64,000 nt of DNA from positions 806,001 through 870,000 of the forward strand of contig JAFFJZ010000043.1 of the NCBI GenBank assembly GCA_018340375.1. The letters are read 5' to 3'. This document shows positions 30,535 to 40,552 of this stretch, piece after piece. The notes beneath the pieces were generated by a model. That model saw only the letters and a list, made by a program, of their open reading frames with translations. It made no database searches and was not told where the DNA came from. How positions within the stretch are numbered: the stretch's first letter is position 1; each line of letters opens with the position of its first letter. The DNA comes from Gonatopus flavifemur. Its lineage: Eukaryota; Arthropoda; Insecta; Hymenoptera; Dryinidae. The translations under genes and the position numbers were made by a program.

Positions 30535-32814
30535 ATGTCCCTGACACGTGAAGACACGGCGTGTCCTTTCTTCGGGGCCCCAAGACCATTGCCGCTTTCC
30601 TTCCTCCCAACATCTGCGGATGTCGTGAGAGCTTTTCACCAGGAAAGATATAGACTGTGCTCCGGGAAGAAAGCCAACTTTTCTTTAGTGGCTAGCAGTG
30701 TAGCCTCACAATTGGAAGCATTGTATTGCAAAGCTCCCATTCCTGCCGTTTCTCATGCCAGAATAATACAAAAAATAAAAGTCCTGCATGACAAATATTA
30801 TGTTCTCAGAAAATCTTACAACAGGGAAAAAACACATGAAAAGTACAAGAACTTTATCCAAGAGTCATGTGAAACTTTGTTCGATATTTCTACATGTAAA
30901 TGCCCTATGACATTTGAGTGCATTTGCAACAAATCTTTCAGTGCATGCATTTGCTCCAATCCTGTTGTCATTCAATGCAGGTACCCTAAAGACAGAAAAA
31001 TACCTGTAATAGAACTCAAGTTTCTGTATGCACAGAGGTATTTGAGGAAGGGGAAAATTGGAGCCAAAGATTTGACAGAAACCAAAAGATTGACAAAACA
31101 AATACAGAGGAAAGAACGTAGTAATCTTCTGCAGCACTCCTCTATAGAAATTGCTGCAGGTCCGTCTTCTTTTAGCACTATTCCTGAAACAGAAAATGAA
31201 CATTTTGAAGAAAGTGACAATGAACAGCACGATGCAACCTTTCAGTTCCCACGCTCAACGTCTTTTGTTTCTGAAAAAAAACAAATGCGTTTGTCATTGC
31301 CAGCAACTGGGGGGATATGTGATCGGTATGGGGTTTCTGACAGAGCAGCAGCAGCCATAGCTTCAAGCGTGCTGAAAGATGTGGGGTTAGTCACTAATGA
31401 AAATTCATCTATGATTATTGATCGAAGCAAGATTAGACGTGAGAAAGAAAAATGCAGAGCTAGTTTAGTTGAAGCGCAGCTTATTGAGCGGCAAGCAGAG
31501 GGTCCCAAGTGTTTGTACTTTGACGGCAGATCAGATAACACACTGTACTTAGAAGAAAGAAACGGTAAACGCTACCAAACAGAGAAAAAAGAAGAAGATA
31601 TTTCTGTAATTGAGGAACCTGGCTCAAAATATGTTTGCCATATAGTACCAGATTCAAAGACCGGAGAGGATACAGCCCTCAGCATTGTGAGGTACTTCGA
31701 AGACAATGCTATAGATACATCTGGTATCGCAGTTATCGGTTGCGATGGTACAGCAACAAATACTGGCTGGAAAAATGGAGCCATTAAACATATTGAGATG
31801 AAATTACAAGAACCCTTACAATGGGTTATCTGCCTCATGCACTTTAACGAATTGCCTTTGCGGCATCTCATCGAAGATCTTGATGGGGGAACAAGTGGTC
31901 CTCATTCATTCACAGGTGCTATCTGCAAACAACTTGCAGAATGTGAGTCGTTGCCTGTGGTTGATTTTCAGCTGATTAGCTGCGTTCTGCCAGAGATTGA
32001 TTTCAAAATCCTCAGTAAAGATCAAAGATATTTACACGAGATTGCTCTCAGCATTGATTCAGGATCCTGTTCAACAGACCTAGCCAACCGTGACCCGGGA
32101 CCAATAGCACATGCTCGTTGGTTGACCACAGCTAACAGAATTCTTAGGCTATATATTTCCACTGCAAACCCGTCAGAAACCCTGCAGCTTATAGTGATAT
32201 ACATATTACACATATACGCACCACTGTGGTTCCAAATTAAGACAAAATCTTCTATCCTTGAAGGACCAAAACACATTTTTGATTGTATCAAAAGATGTCG
32301 AAAGTTACCTCCTAAAGTAAGGAATATTGTACATAAAGTCATTCAGACAAACGGCTTCTTCGCCCATCCAAAAAATGTTCTGCTGTCTATGGTAATGGAT
32401 AACGATGAGCGCATTAGAGAACTAGGTCTAAGGCGAGTCCTCGAAACAAAAGAAAAACCTATGACAAAAAGAGCTTTTGTAAGGACTTTTAAAGTACCTG
32501 AATTTAATTTTGAAGCGCAAGAGTACTTTGACATCATCAATTGGTCTAAGGTCACACTTACCTGTCCCCCACTATTGTCTTCTCTTTCCGCACAGCAAAT
32601 TTCGATGCTGATTAAGGAGAAACAGAAACCAACACTAGAAATAGACCTGAAAAAAGTCCCTTGTCACACTCAGGCAGTAGAACGGTGTGTAAAACTGGTA
32701 ACAAGAGCCAGTAAAGAAGTATATGGACACGACAGGAGAGATGGCTACATTCGAGCAACTCTCAACTCTCAAGCAGAAATGCCACAATTCGAAACAAAAT
32801 CTGACTTCAAATAG
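30535..32814 (+). CDS. Putative hAT-like transposase, 759 residues, intact
   Basis: I choose the ATG at 30535 (MSLTREDTACPFFGAPRP) because the frame upstream is only the 102-bp repeat. Residues 121-140 hold three CxC pairs, a likely zinc-binding cluster. A charged linker follows. An RNase H-like core is suggested by CLYFDGRSDNT (Asp330) and IGCDGTATNTGWKNG (Asp404), then HARWLTTANRILRLY (Arg528-Trp529), and CHTQAVERCVKLVTRAS (Glu716 as a candidate third acidic residue). The reading frame has no stop or frameshift, although the element is old enough to host a LINE. The protein resembles a broadly distributed, unnamed arthropod family. Assigning it as transposase rests on its position between TIRs with an 8-bp target duplication and on the acidic-residue pattern. 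The catalytic residues are inference. Confidence 0.7.
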   Translation: MSLTREDTACPFFGAPRPLPLSFLPTSADVVRAFHQERYRLCSGKKANFSLVASSVASQLEALYCKAPIPAVSHARIIQKIKVLHDKYYVLRKSYNREKTHEKYKNFIQESCETLFDISTCKCPMTFECICNKSFSACICSNPVVIQCRYPKDRKIPVIELKFLYAQRYLRKGKIGAKDLTETKRLTKQIQRKERSNLLQHSSIEIAAGPSSFSTIPETENEHFEESDNEQHDATFQFPRSTSFVSEKKQMRLSLPATGGICDRYGVSDRAAAAIASSVLKDVGLVTNENSSMIIDRSKIRREKEKCRASLVEAQLIERQAEGPKCLYFDGRSDNTLYLEERNGKRYQTEKKEEDISVIEEPGSKYVCHIVPDSKTGEDTALSIVRYFEDNAIDTSGIAVIGCDGTATNTGWKNGAIKHIEMKLQEPLQWVICLMHFNELPLRHLIEDLDGGTSGPHSFTGAICKQLAECESLPVVDFQLISCVLPEIDFKILSKDQRYLHEIALSIDSGSCSTDLANRDPGPIAHARWLTTANRILRLYISTANPSETLQLIVIYILHIYAPLWFQIKTKSSILEGPKHIFDCIKRCRKLPPKVRNIVHKVIQTNGFFAHPKNVLLSMVMDNDERIRELGLRRVLETKEKPMTKRAFVRTFKVPEFNFEAQEYFDIINWSKVTLTCPPLLSSLSAQQISMLIKEKQKPTLEIDLKKVPCHTQAVERCVKLVTRASKEVYGHDRRDGYIRATLNSQAEMPQFETKSDFK

Positions 32815-33039
32815 AGTCCATGCCCACATTTGGTTGGTTGGTTGGGTAGGGCGTGGGTGGAACTCGCGGTGCAGCCACCTTCTCGTGGTGAGTTCTGAGT
32901 CGTGACAAGTGTGACGGGCGAAGAGCTGCATATATTGCATACTGTAATAAAACATGGATATAACCCCTCCCCCAGGCGCGAATCCAAAGGGGGGGCGGTA
33001 GGGGCAATTACCCCTCCCATCATCATGAAGTAATCAGTC
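32815..33039. other. 3' flank of the transposase gene
   Basis: A poor run of GC-rich words (CCCCTCCCCCAGGCGCGAAT, CCCCTCCCATCATC) resembles the TIR remnants of GGGGCGGATCC-type MITEs, also seen near 36780-36915. AATAAA occurs at about 32945. No coding sequence. Confidence 0.35.
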
Positions 33040-35245
33040 TTACGACTGGTTTGATGAAACCCTCCACCCCTGTCTATTATCCGCCAAACGTTTAATTTCT
33101 ACATATCTACTACATCCCTTGTCTTGTACGATTTGCTTCATATAACTTGCTCTAGGTCTACCTTTACCAGTTTTACCATTCATTTTCCCTTCCAATATTG
33201 TTTTCAATAAACTCTCATGCCGTAATGTGTGTCCTATAAGATTGCTTCTCCTTTTCACGATGTGTTTCAAAAGATTTCTTTCTCCATTTATCTGCTCGAG
33301 TACTTCTTCATTTTTGACTTCGTCTATCCATTTTATTCTGACCATCCTCCTATAACACCACATTTCAAAAGCTTCAAGTCTTCGTTGATCAGTTTTCTCC
33401 ATTGTCCAAGTTTCGCAACCATATAATGCTGTGCTCCAAACGTAACTTTTCAAGAATTTCTTCCTTACTTCCAAGCTTATATCCTTTGAGCATAATAACT
33501 GTCTCTTTTGATAAAAAGCCTGTTTCCCTTGTGCTATTCTTGCTCTTACATCTCTCTCGCTTTTGCCGTTCTCTGTAATTATGCTTCCTAGATATTTGAA
33601 TTCTTTCACCTGTTCAATTGTCTCGGTATCTATTTTGATTCTCGTTCTTCTAGCTGTTTTCGCTGCTGTACACATCATGAATTTTGTTTTGTCTTTATTT
33701 ATATTCATACGATAGTTTTCCAATAATATTGTTCTCATGGTGTTGAGAATATTTTCTAACTCAGTACTACTCGTGGCCAATATAGCTATGTCATCCGCGA
33801 ATCTCAACATACTTATATTTTCTCCCTGAATCTGTAATTTCGATTGAATTTCCTCCTTCACTTCGTTCATTGCTTCTTCTATATATAAATTGAACATCAG
33901 TGGCGATAATGAGCATCCTTGTCTCACCCCTCTTCTTATGTGTGCTTGCCCTTCCTGACCCTCTATGTCTATTATTGCACTTTGATTCTTATATAATTCG
34001 TATATACTCCTTTTCAAGTAGGTTCATCGTGGTTCATCTTACGCTTTTCTTGCCTTCATCTTCATTCTGCGCATTTATAACTATTGTATCCCTATTTTAT
34101 ATCTGTATTTTCATTTGCCTTCATCTTCATTCTGCGCATTCATAACTATTGTATCTCTATCTTATATCTGTATTTTCATTTCTCACACCTTTGTAATCTC
34201 ATCCTCACTCTCATTCTCATTTCATCTTTATTTTTAAGTTCATTCATTCTGCCTTCTTTTTGCTTTTCGGGCTGTGGGTTTAATGCTGTATATATATAAG
34301 TATTTTTGTATATAATATCTTTGTTATTTTTTATACTTCTTTCTCAATTGTTCCACAGGATGTTCATCCTAGAACATAAATAAACATATCTATCTATCTA
34401 TCTATCTATATTATTCTTCTATCTTCATAATTTATTCCCACCTTCTTCAGGATCGCAAACATCTTCTCCCAGTCCACATTATCGAAAGCCTTTTGTATAT
34501 CTACAAAACCTATGTACACAGATTTCTTCAGCGCTATCCTTTTCTCTATTACTGCCGTGAGTGCTAAGATTGCTTCTCGCGTTCCCCTATTTTTTCTGAA
34601 ACCAAACTGATCCTCTGCCAATCTACTCTCTATTTTATTTCCCATCCTCCTGTATATAATTTTGGTCAGTATTTTCGAAGCATGTGAAGTTAAACTGATC
34701 GTTCTGTAGTTCTCGCATTTGTCTGCCCCTTGTTTTTTCGGGATAGCGACAATTTTATTCTTTTGGAAATCTTCCGGTACTTCTCCTTTTTCGTACATAT
34801 CTCTAATCAATTCAAACAGTGCGTCGCGAGTTCCTTCACTGGAAGCTTTTATAAGGTCCGCACTTATGCCATCTATGCCTGGCGCTCCATTATTTTTCAA
34901 TTCTTTCAAAGCCTTGTCGAATTCTGATCCCAATATCGAATCTCCCAATTCTTCCCCATCTACATCCTCCTCCTTCTCTAATAGTGCTATATCATCGTTT
35001 CCTCCATACAAGTCTTCCAAATGATTGATCCACTGTTCTATTTTCTCTTCCGTTTTTATCAATTGTCGTCCTACAGAGTTTCTAATCTTATTGCTTCTAG
35101 ATTTCATTTGTCCGAAAAATCTTTTAATAATCCTATATGCTTCATCTATTTTTCCTAAATGCAATCTTATTTCTATTTCCTGACATCTCTCTTCTAACCA
35201 CTGTTCTTTTGCTTCCCTTGATTCTCTTATTATTTTATTTCTCAA
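33040..35245 (-). pseudogene. Reverse transcriptase of the RTE-like LINE, split
   Basis: The first part (35245-34406) holds NNGAPGIDGISADLIKA, NYRTISLTSHASKI, EDQFGFRKNRGT and VDIQKAFDNVDW. The second part (34017-33040) holds RQGCSLSPLMFNLYIEE, the catalytic FADDIAIL, the LGS motif and a cysteine-bearing C-terminus. Between them a foreign 390-bp sequence with a (TATC)n tail separates RRII from YELYKNQSAI. Apart from that insertion both halves are open, so the RT decayed mainly by this hit and the upstream stops. Confidence 0.8.
34022..34413 (+). mobile_element. 5'-truncated LINE tail inserted in the RTE-like LINE
   Basis: The segment ends GTTCATCCTAGAACATAAAT then (TATC)n on the plus strand, like the 3' end of the LINE at 45620-45700 (CTTAGGACCTAATAAATATC then repeats). 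It contains CTTCATCTTCATTCTGCGCA duplicated at about 34056 and 34120. It has no coding sequence and looks like a short dead-on-arrival copy. Confidence 0.6.
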
Positions 35246-35443
35246 TGATTTGTATCGTTGCTGGCCTTCTTGGCTATCATTATTCTTGTATTTTCTTCTT
35301 TCATTTATGAATTCTAAAATTTCTCCCGTTATCTATGGGTTTTTAGCTTCTACTCCATCATTCTTCAAAATCTTATCCGCACATTCTCTTATATTCCCCT
35401 TCATCTTTGTCCATCTCCTCTCTTTTCCCAAGTCTTTCTCTTT

Positions 35444-36430
35444 TTAATCTCCCAATTTTTCATCCAACATTTTCTCGAATGCCTCATGTGTTTGTTTTTG
35501 CTTGAGGTTCTTCAAATTCCATCTTTTCTGCATTTTCCTTTCCTTCTTCAGAGATTTGAATTTCAGAGAACATTCCATCATCAACATATTATGATCACTA
35601 TCTATATCTGCACCGGGATAAGTTTTACAGTTTTTCACTTGGTTTCTAAATCTTTGTCTCACTAATATGTAATCAATTTGGTATCTTGCTGTATCTCCTG
35701 GCATTTTCCAAGTGTAGATTCTTCTTGGATGATTTTCGAATAAAGTGTTTGTGATAACCATTTTATGATTTTCACAAAATTCGACTAAACGTTGTCCTCT
35801 ATCGTTCCTCCTCCCTAACGCGAAATCTCCTATAATGTTGTCCTCTTTTCCTTGTCCTACTACCGCATTCCAATCCCCCATCACTATCAAATTCTCTTCT
35901 CCCTTCACATATTCTATCACTTCTTCTATTTCTTCGTACGTTTTTCCAATATCTTCCTCCGAATATGCAGATGTGGGCATGTATACTTGGACTATGACTG
36001 TGTCTACCGGTTTTGTTCTGATTCTAATCATCATCACACGTTCATTATGTTGCAAATAATTCTCTATTCTATTTCCTACTCTTTTATGCATTACAATTCC
36101 TACACCTGCTTGACCGTTCTTTGATCCTGTATGATTTATTCTATAATCCCCACTCCAGAAATCACCCTCTTGTGGTCATCTCATTTCGCTAATCCCCATT
36201 ACGTCTATATTCAACCCATTCATTTCTAATTTCAAATTTCCTAATTTTCCCGCTTGCCTCAGTGATCTAACATTCCACGCTCCGACTCGAAGAATGTTGT
36301 TTCTTTTCCCTATCCTATTCTTCGGTTTTCGTTCCTTGCTGATGAAGCTTCTTCGAGCAGCCTCCACCCGGAGATCCGAACGGGAGACTGGTTTACCTCC
36401 GGAATATTTTACCCGAGAGAGCGCCATCAT
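35444..36430 (-). pseudogene. APE endonuclease domain of the RTE-like LINE
   Basis: It opens with the AWNVRSL motif at about 36280, then GISEMR with a TGA in place of the expected tryptophan, then QAGVGIVMHKRVG, VQVYMPTSAY, VMGDWNAVVG and YQIDYILV, and ends with SDHNMLMMECS. These are the successive motifs of an APE-type endonuclease (WN, E, Y.P, GD.N, D, SDH). The catalytic Asn, Asp and His positions are present. One internal stop splits it and another ends it before the RT. Confidence 0.75.
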
Positions 36431-36450
36431 GTATTTATTAATTTGTTTGT

Positions 36451-37014
36451 TCGTTTTTGTTACATAATATTCCAGGTCAGGAAAAAGGTTTCATTTCCTC
36501 GGGAAGTATTGAAACATGTCAAGGAAGGTAGTTTCCCCTTGCTTCCCTTCCGTTTGATTTTGCCGATGTTTCTGGCATTAGGATGATTTCGTTTCTCTCA
36601 GTTTGTATTCTTTCTCTTGAGTAGTTTATTCCACTCAAAAAAAAAGATCCAACTCTGAGATACTTATCCTCCCCACCACGTAAAGGAAGCAGATACTACC
36701 AGGGATGGATAAAAAAGGATATCAAGGACAGGTATCATGAATATCCCCCTGGAAGACCCGCAATCATCCACGGGGAGGTATTACCCCTCCCAAGCCAACC
36801 AAATATGTTCCGGCAATGGGGAGTTTTTGTATTCCTACGATCTTTATTTTTTTTTAAAGTTCAAATAAGTACTTTTCGCCCCCCCACCCCAAGACAGATC
36901 TCTGGATCCGCCCCTGCCCTCCCCTCCTTTCTACCCCCTTTGCCGTTATTCGGAAGGGGGATTCAATTGAAGTAATGATATTATTTTATACAGTGGGAAT
37001 TATTGCGATATAAC
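36451..37014. other. hAT-like transposon, 3' non-coding part
   Basis: No ORF. GC-rich words at 36770-36930 (GGGAGGTATTACCCCTCCCA; CCCCCCCACCCCAAGACAGATC; GGATCCGCCCCTGCCC) suggest remnants of a small nested MITE. Right TIR follows. Confidence 0.4.
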
Positions 37015-37365
37015 GGGACGGTGTCGACAGAGTTATTTAGGGCGATTTGAGGGAAAAATGGACTTCCTGATTCGCTTCAAGCTTTATCAAGGAGGGGAGG
37101 GGGTATATTTTTCTCCAATAAAAACCTCAATATAATACCACGAACCAAAAATCAGCTCGATCGGACAATAATCGAGCGAACTCGAATATTTTGAAATATC
37201 CTTGAATTTTCGATGAAATTCAAAAACTTCAAACGAAATGCGCGAGTTGAAGATCTTATCCGATTTCAAAATTTTTTTTTCTCCTGAGTTCGTCTTGAAG
37301 AGTAGCAACTTTTCCGCACTATTACGATTCGATTCAGAGACTTTTTTGTTTTTCACTCCACCCTA
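37015..37365. repeat. Right TIR of the hAT-like transposon
   Basis: Inverse of 29610-29977, ending CACTCCACCCTA. The TCGACA, GGAGGGGAGGGGG and GATTTCAAAATTTTTTTT blocks correspond to those of the left TIR. It is followed directly by CTGCTTAT. Confidence 0.8.
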
Positions 37366-37636
37366 CTGCTTATGAATCCGAATGGATTTCTGTTTTCCAA
37401 AATATGAGATATTCAACTTCACACTACACTGCACAATCTATGAAGACAAAAAGAACGCGCAACATATATTTCCGTATATATTTCTTGCACGATACATTTA
37501 TCCAATCAATTCAACACATTGAAGATTCATGCACATCGGGAAGGAAAATATCGCTGATTTACAAATTGTAGTCTTTGTTTCAAACAAATTATTCGTGATA
37601 TATTGGAGAGTGACGAGTTCTGTTTCTCTCATTTGT

Positions 37637-37827
37637 TCCAGTTTGTTTGCATCAGTCGCGTGGCGAGCCTCCTCTGTCTTTCTCTCCATCCGTTCAAAAA
37701 ACATGCGAGTCGGTGAAAGATGGAGTGAGGGGCGGCCGCCTCTCCCTCGATCCTTCACCAACTCGCATGTTCGAACGGACGGAGAGAGAGACAGAGAAGA
37801 AGCTCGCTACGCTACAGGTTTGTACTG
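37637..37827. mobile_element. About 190-bp near-perfect hairpin MITE
   Basis: The arms pair over about 75-90 bp around a GCGGCCGCC centre at about 37730. Paired blocks are GAGAAAGACAGAG/CTCTGTCTTTCTC, ATGCGAGTCGGTGAA/TTCACCAACTCGCAT, and CAGTTTGTTTGCA against TTTGTACTG at the ends. It is much more GC-rich than its surroundings. Open frames on both strands are mirror translations. Confidence 0.75.
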
Positions 37828-38458
37828 AACCTATGTAATGTGTGTGTGTCGTAAACATAGCTCACTGACATAGCTCCTTGATTGTGGAAGCTCTCCAGTA
37901 AGTGAAATTCCCAAATGTTTTCTTTCATATTACATAGGTCTATTATATCATCTAATGACGGATATATGGAGTGATTCCATTGAATTTGGGAATTTGAATT
38001 GATAAACAACTCGTAAAATAAATCAACATGTCAATTAGAAAAAAATTTTTGGGAATTATATTTCATATTATACAAAATAAATTAATTTGTGTCCGAGGAA
38101 CAAAAGGTGACATTGACTTTCGACTGACATCTACGTTGATCTAAGAGTGCTTTGAAAATATTGTCGAATCCGTGATAAGGTTAACAGATACGCTTGTGAG
38201 ATTGAATATAACCACCGAATTAATCCAGAAGATGAAATTCAACATATGATAGAGTTCTACGGGTGTAATCAAGGGGATATAAACCAATTCAAGAGATAAT
38301 TTTGGTGTAATGATGTAAGTGAATGTTGTTTCTGTTATAAAAAAAATCGTCAATATTCATTAGATGCTTTGGCGTTCAAATAAGATTTCCGCAAATTTTG
38401 ATTCATTCTCAAACATAGATGTTTTTAATCGGATATAGATCACATTGACGTCTGACTA
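37828..38458. other. No gene recognised
   Basis: AT-rich sequence upstream of the CACTA-like transposase remnant. It may hold that gene's promoter or 5' exons. A frame upstream of the ATG at 38459 is closed by TGA two codons earlier. Confidence 0.4.
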
Positions 38459-40252
38459 ATGCGTTCTCAAGTTCACGGATACCATCAAAATAGTTTTGCT
38501 CGAGAGTTAGCACGATGGGCAGTCATTGAAAATGCCAAACAAAAATCAATCACCCGTCTCTTAACAATTCTGAGAAAACATTTTCCCAACATGGAATTAC
38601 CAAAGAATGCAAAAACTTTGGTAAAAAGTCCTCGTCAAAGCAGCATCCACTTTGTCCCACCAGGGAAATATATGCATCTTAGTATTGAAGATGAGTTACA
38701 TTTTTATTTAAAAGATACCTCCAGTGACATACAAGCAGTGAGCTTACAAGTCGGGATTGATGGTCTACCCATACATGTAAGTAATGGAAACTGCTTATGG
38801 CCAATCATGGGTCGTTTTGTTCCTGGTAGTACAGTTTTCTTGATTGCGTGTTTTTTTGGAAAGCAGAAACCTACGGATAGTAACGACTACATGAAATATT
38901 TTGTTCAAGATATAATCCGGATGATGCGAAATGGTGTTATTGTGGACGATAGGCGAATATCTATTTCAATACATTCCTTCGTTCTCGATATCCCTGCTAT
39001 GGCATTTATTTTGAAAACGAAAGGGCACTCGGGATATTCTTGTTGTGATAAATGCACTGTTTACGGTACATACGATAATAATATATGTTTCCCTGGAGTA
39101 GATTTCCCAAAGAGGACGAATGATAGTTTCAGACAGCAACAAGATCAGGATTATCATACAGGAACAACTGCTCTTCTTGAAATATCTGACTTCGATCCGG
39201 TGCTTCAAATTCCACAAGACCCCATGCATCTACTCGACATTGGTGTTATGAAAAAACTGATCATCTGATGGTCTTCAGCTCCATTTCCACATCGGATTCT
39301 GACAAAACCACGTATGGACATCCTTAACGAATATGTGAAAAGCATACAGTTGTTTATCCCAGAAGAATTTCCTCGGAAATTAAAAAAAATTGGAGTCTCA
39401 AGAATGAAAGCAACTGAATTCAGTTTCTTCTTAAAATACTTGGGCCCTGTGGCTTTATTGAGCTTCATCGATATGCATAATGAAGTATATATCCATTTCC
39501 TCAACCTCCACGTTGCTACTTGCTTATTGAGCACCGAATTCGAAGCTGAAGATGTTGAATATGCTCAAGCATTATTCACATCCTTTGTCCAACGTTTCGA
39601 AACATTGTTCGGGCGAAAGCACATTTCCAGAAATGTGCATGGCCTTTTGCATGTAGCAGAAGACGCTAGCAGATTTAGTCCACTACATGAGTTCAGCGCC
39701 TTCTGTTTCGAAAATTTCATAAGGCATCTGAAGAAACTGCTCCGCAAACCAAAGCTACCTCTAGAACGAATTCTGAAACGTTATGGGGAAATGAGAGAGC
39801 TCAATGTCCGTTTTTCACACGCTCAAGAATCGAAAGCCTTTGGCTTGAAACAGTAACATAACACGGGGCCTACACTTGATACTTGCTATGGAGTGCAATA
39901 TAAGAAATTTCAATTCGAAAATTTCGTACTATCGACTTCCGAAAACAACAATTATTACTTACTTGGAAATTCTATTATTGTCATTGAAAACTTTATTCGT
40001 GTTGCTGATGGAACAATATTTATCATCGGGCGTAAATTCAAGTGTGTGGAAACTTTTTATACAAAGCCTCGCCCTTCTTCAAGATTACGGACATTCAAGG
40101 TGAGCAATTTGTCCAGCAGAAAAGCATGGCCTATCGATGATATCCGCTTCAAATTCGTGAGATTGCCCTTACCTGGGAATGAAGGAATTTTCATTGTTCT
40201 ACCTCTTTTGCACACAGAATATATGGAGAAAGATGCAGATGATAAAACGTGA
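38459..40252 (+). pseudogene. CACTA/EnSpm-like transposase with two in-frame stops
   Basis: One continuous frame from the ATG at 38459 is interrupted by TGA at 39266-39268 and TAA at 39854-39856, and ends at about 40252 (near 595 codons). The N-terminal part, FARELARWAVIENAKQKSI, then LRKHFPNMELPKNAKTLVKSP, is the conserved opening of animal CACTA-like transposase-domain proteins. Next come the acidic DGLPIHVSNGNCLWPIMGRF and a CCDKC motif (39040-39060). QIPQDPMHLLDIGVMKKLI precedes the first stop. HGLLHVAEDASRF and LSTSENNNYYLLGNSIIV occur in the later parts. There are no frameshifts, so the copy is relatively young. CACTA ends were not identified. Confidence 0.65.
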
Positions 40253-40423
40253 ATTATCCCTGCTGAAAATGTTGGATAGATTAGGATAATAATTTGCAAA
40301 TGGATCAGAAATGAGTTTGAATCTAATGGAATTGGATTGGATTGTATTCCTATCCGATTTGATCCTATTTCTGTATTCATTTGTAAGTTTTTATTCGAAG
40401 CTATCCAACATGTACACCAGTGG
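40253..40423. other. 3' flank of the CACTA-like remnant
   Basis: Contains AT-rich words GGAATTGGATTGGATTG and ATCCGATTTGATCC, weakly inverted to each other. No gene. Confidence 0.4.
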
Positions 40424-40552
40424 TGATGAATATTTTATAATAAAAAATTGTATATAATAACTAGGGATGATGAATATTTCATAATAAAAAATTGTATCTA
40501 ATCACTAGGGTTGATAAATATTTTCTAATAAAAAATTGTATATAATGCTCTG
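40424..40552. repeat. Three 42-bp tandem repeats
   Basis: GATGAATATTTYATAATAAA, then AATTGTATMTAAT and CACTAGGG, recurs three times at about 40425, 40467 and 40510, with changes in the last unit. Confidence 0.7.

Larger units (their letters stand above)
33040..36450 (-). mobile_element. RTE-like LINE, minus strand, interrupted
   Basis: An APE endonuclease (36430 to about 35500) is followed by reverse transcriptase (35245-34406 and 34017-33040), all on the minus strand. The endonuclease part resembles the craniofacial-development-protein-2-like (RTE) type. The frame is broken by a TGA at 36170 or so (after GISEMR), a TAA at about 35444 and a TAG at about 35335, and is split by a 390-bp insertion (34022-34413). 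The element sits in the opposite orientation to the transposase and lies inside the hAT-like transposon. Confidence 0.75.
29610..37365. mobile_element. 7.76-kb hAT-like DNA transposon with long TIRs
   Basis: The ends are TAGGGTGGAGTG and CACTCCACCCTA. The octamer CTGCTTAT occurs immediately outside both ends (29602-29609 and 37366-37373), a perfect 8-bp target duplication. The TIRs extend about 350 bp (29610-29977 and 37015-37365) with moderate divergence. The unit encodes one long plus-strand protein (30535-32814). The region 33040-36450 is a later LINE insertion on the minus strand. The 8-bp duplication and TAGGG terminus point to the hAT superfamily, although TIRs this long are unusual for hAT. 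Confidence 0.8.

Noticed and set aside
30148..30544. Mirrored 121-codon repeat proteins
   Set aside because: The repeat period is exactly 102 bp, so any frame without a stop repeats as an ORF. They occur on both strands and look like a by-product.
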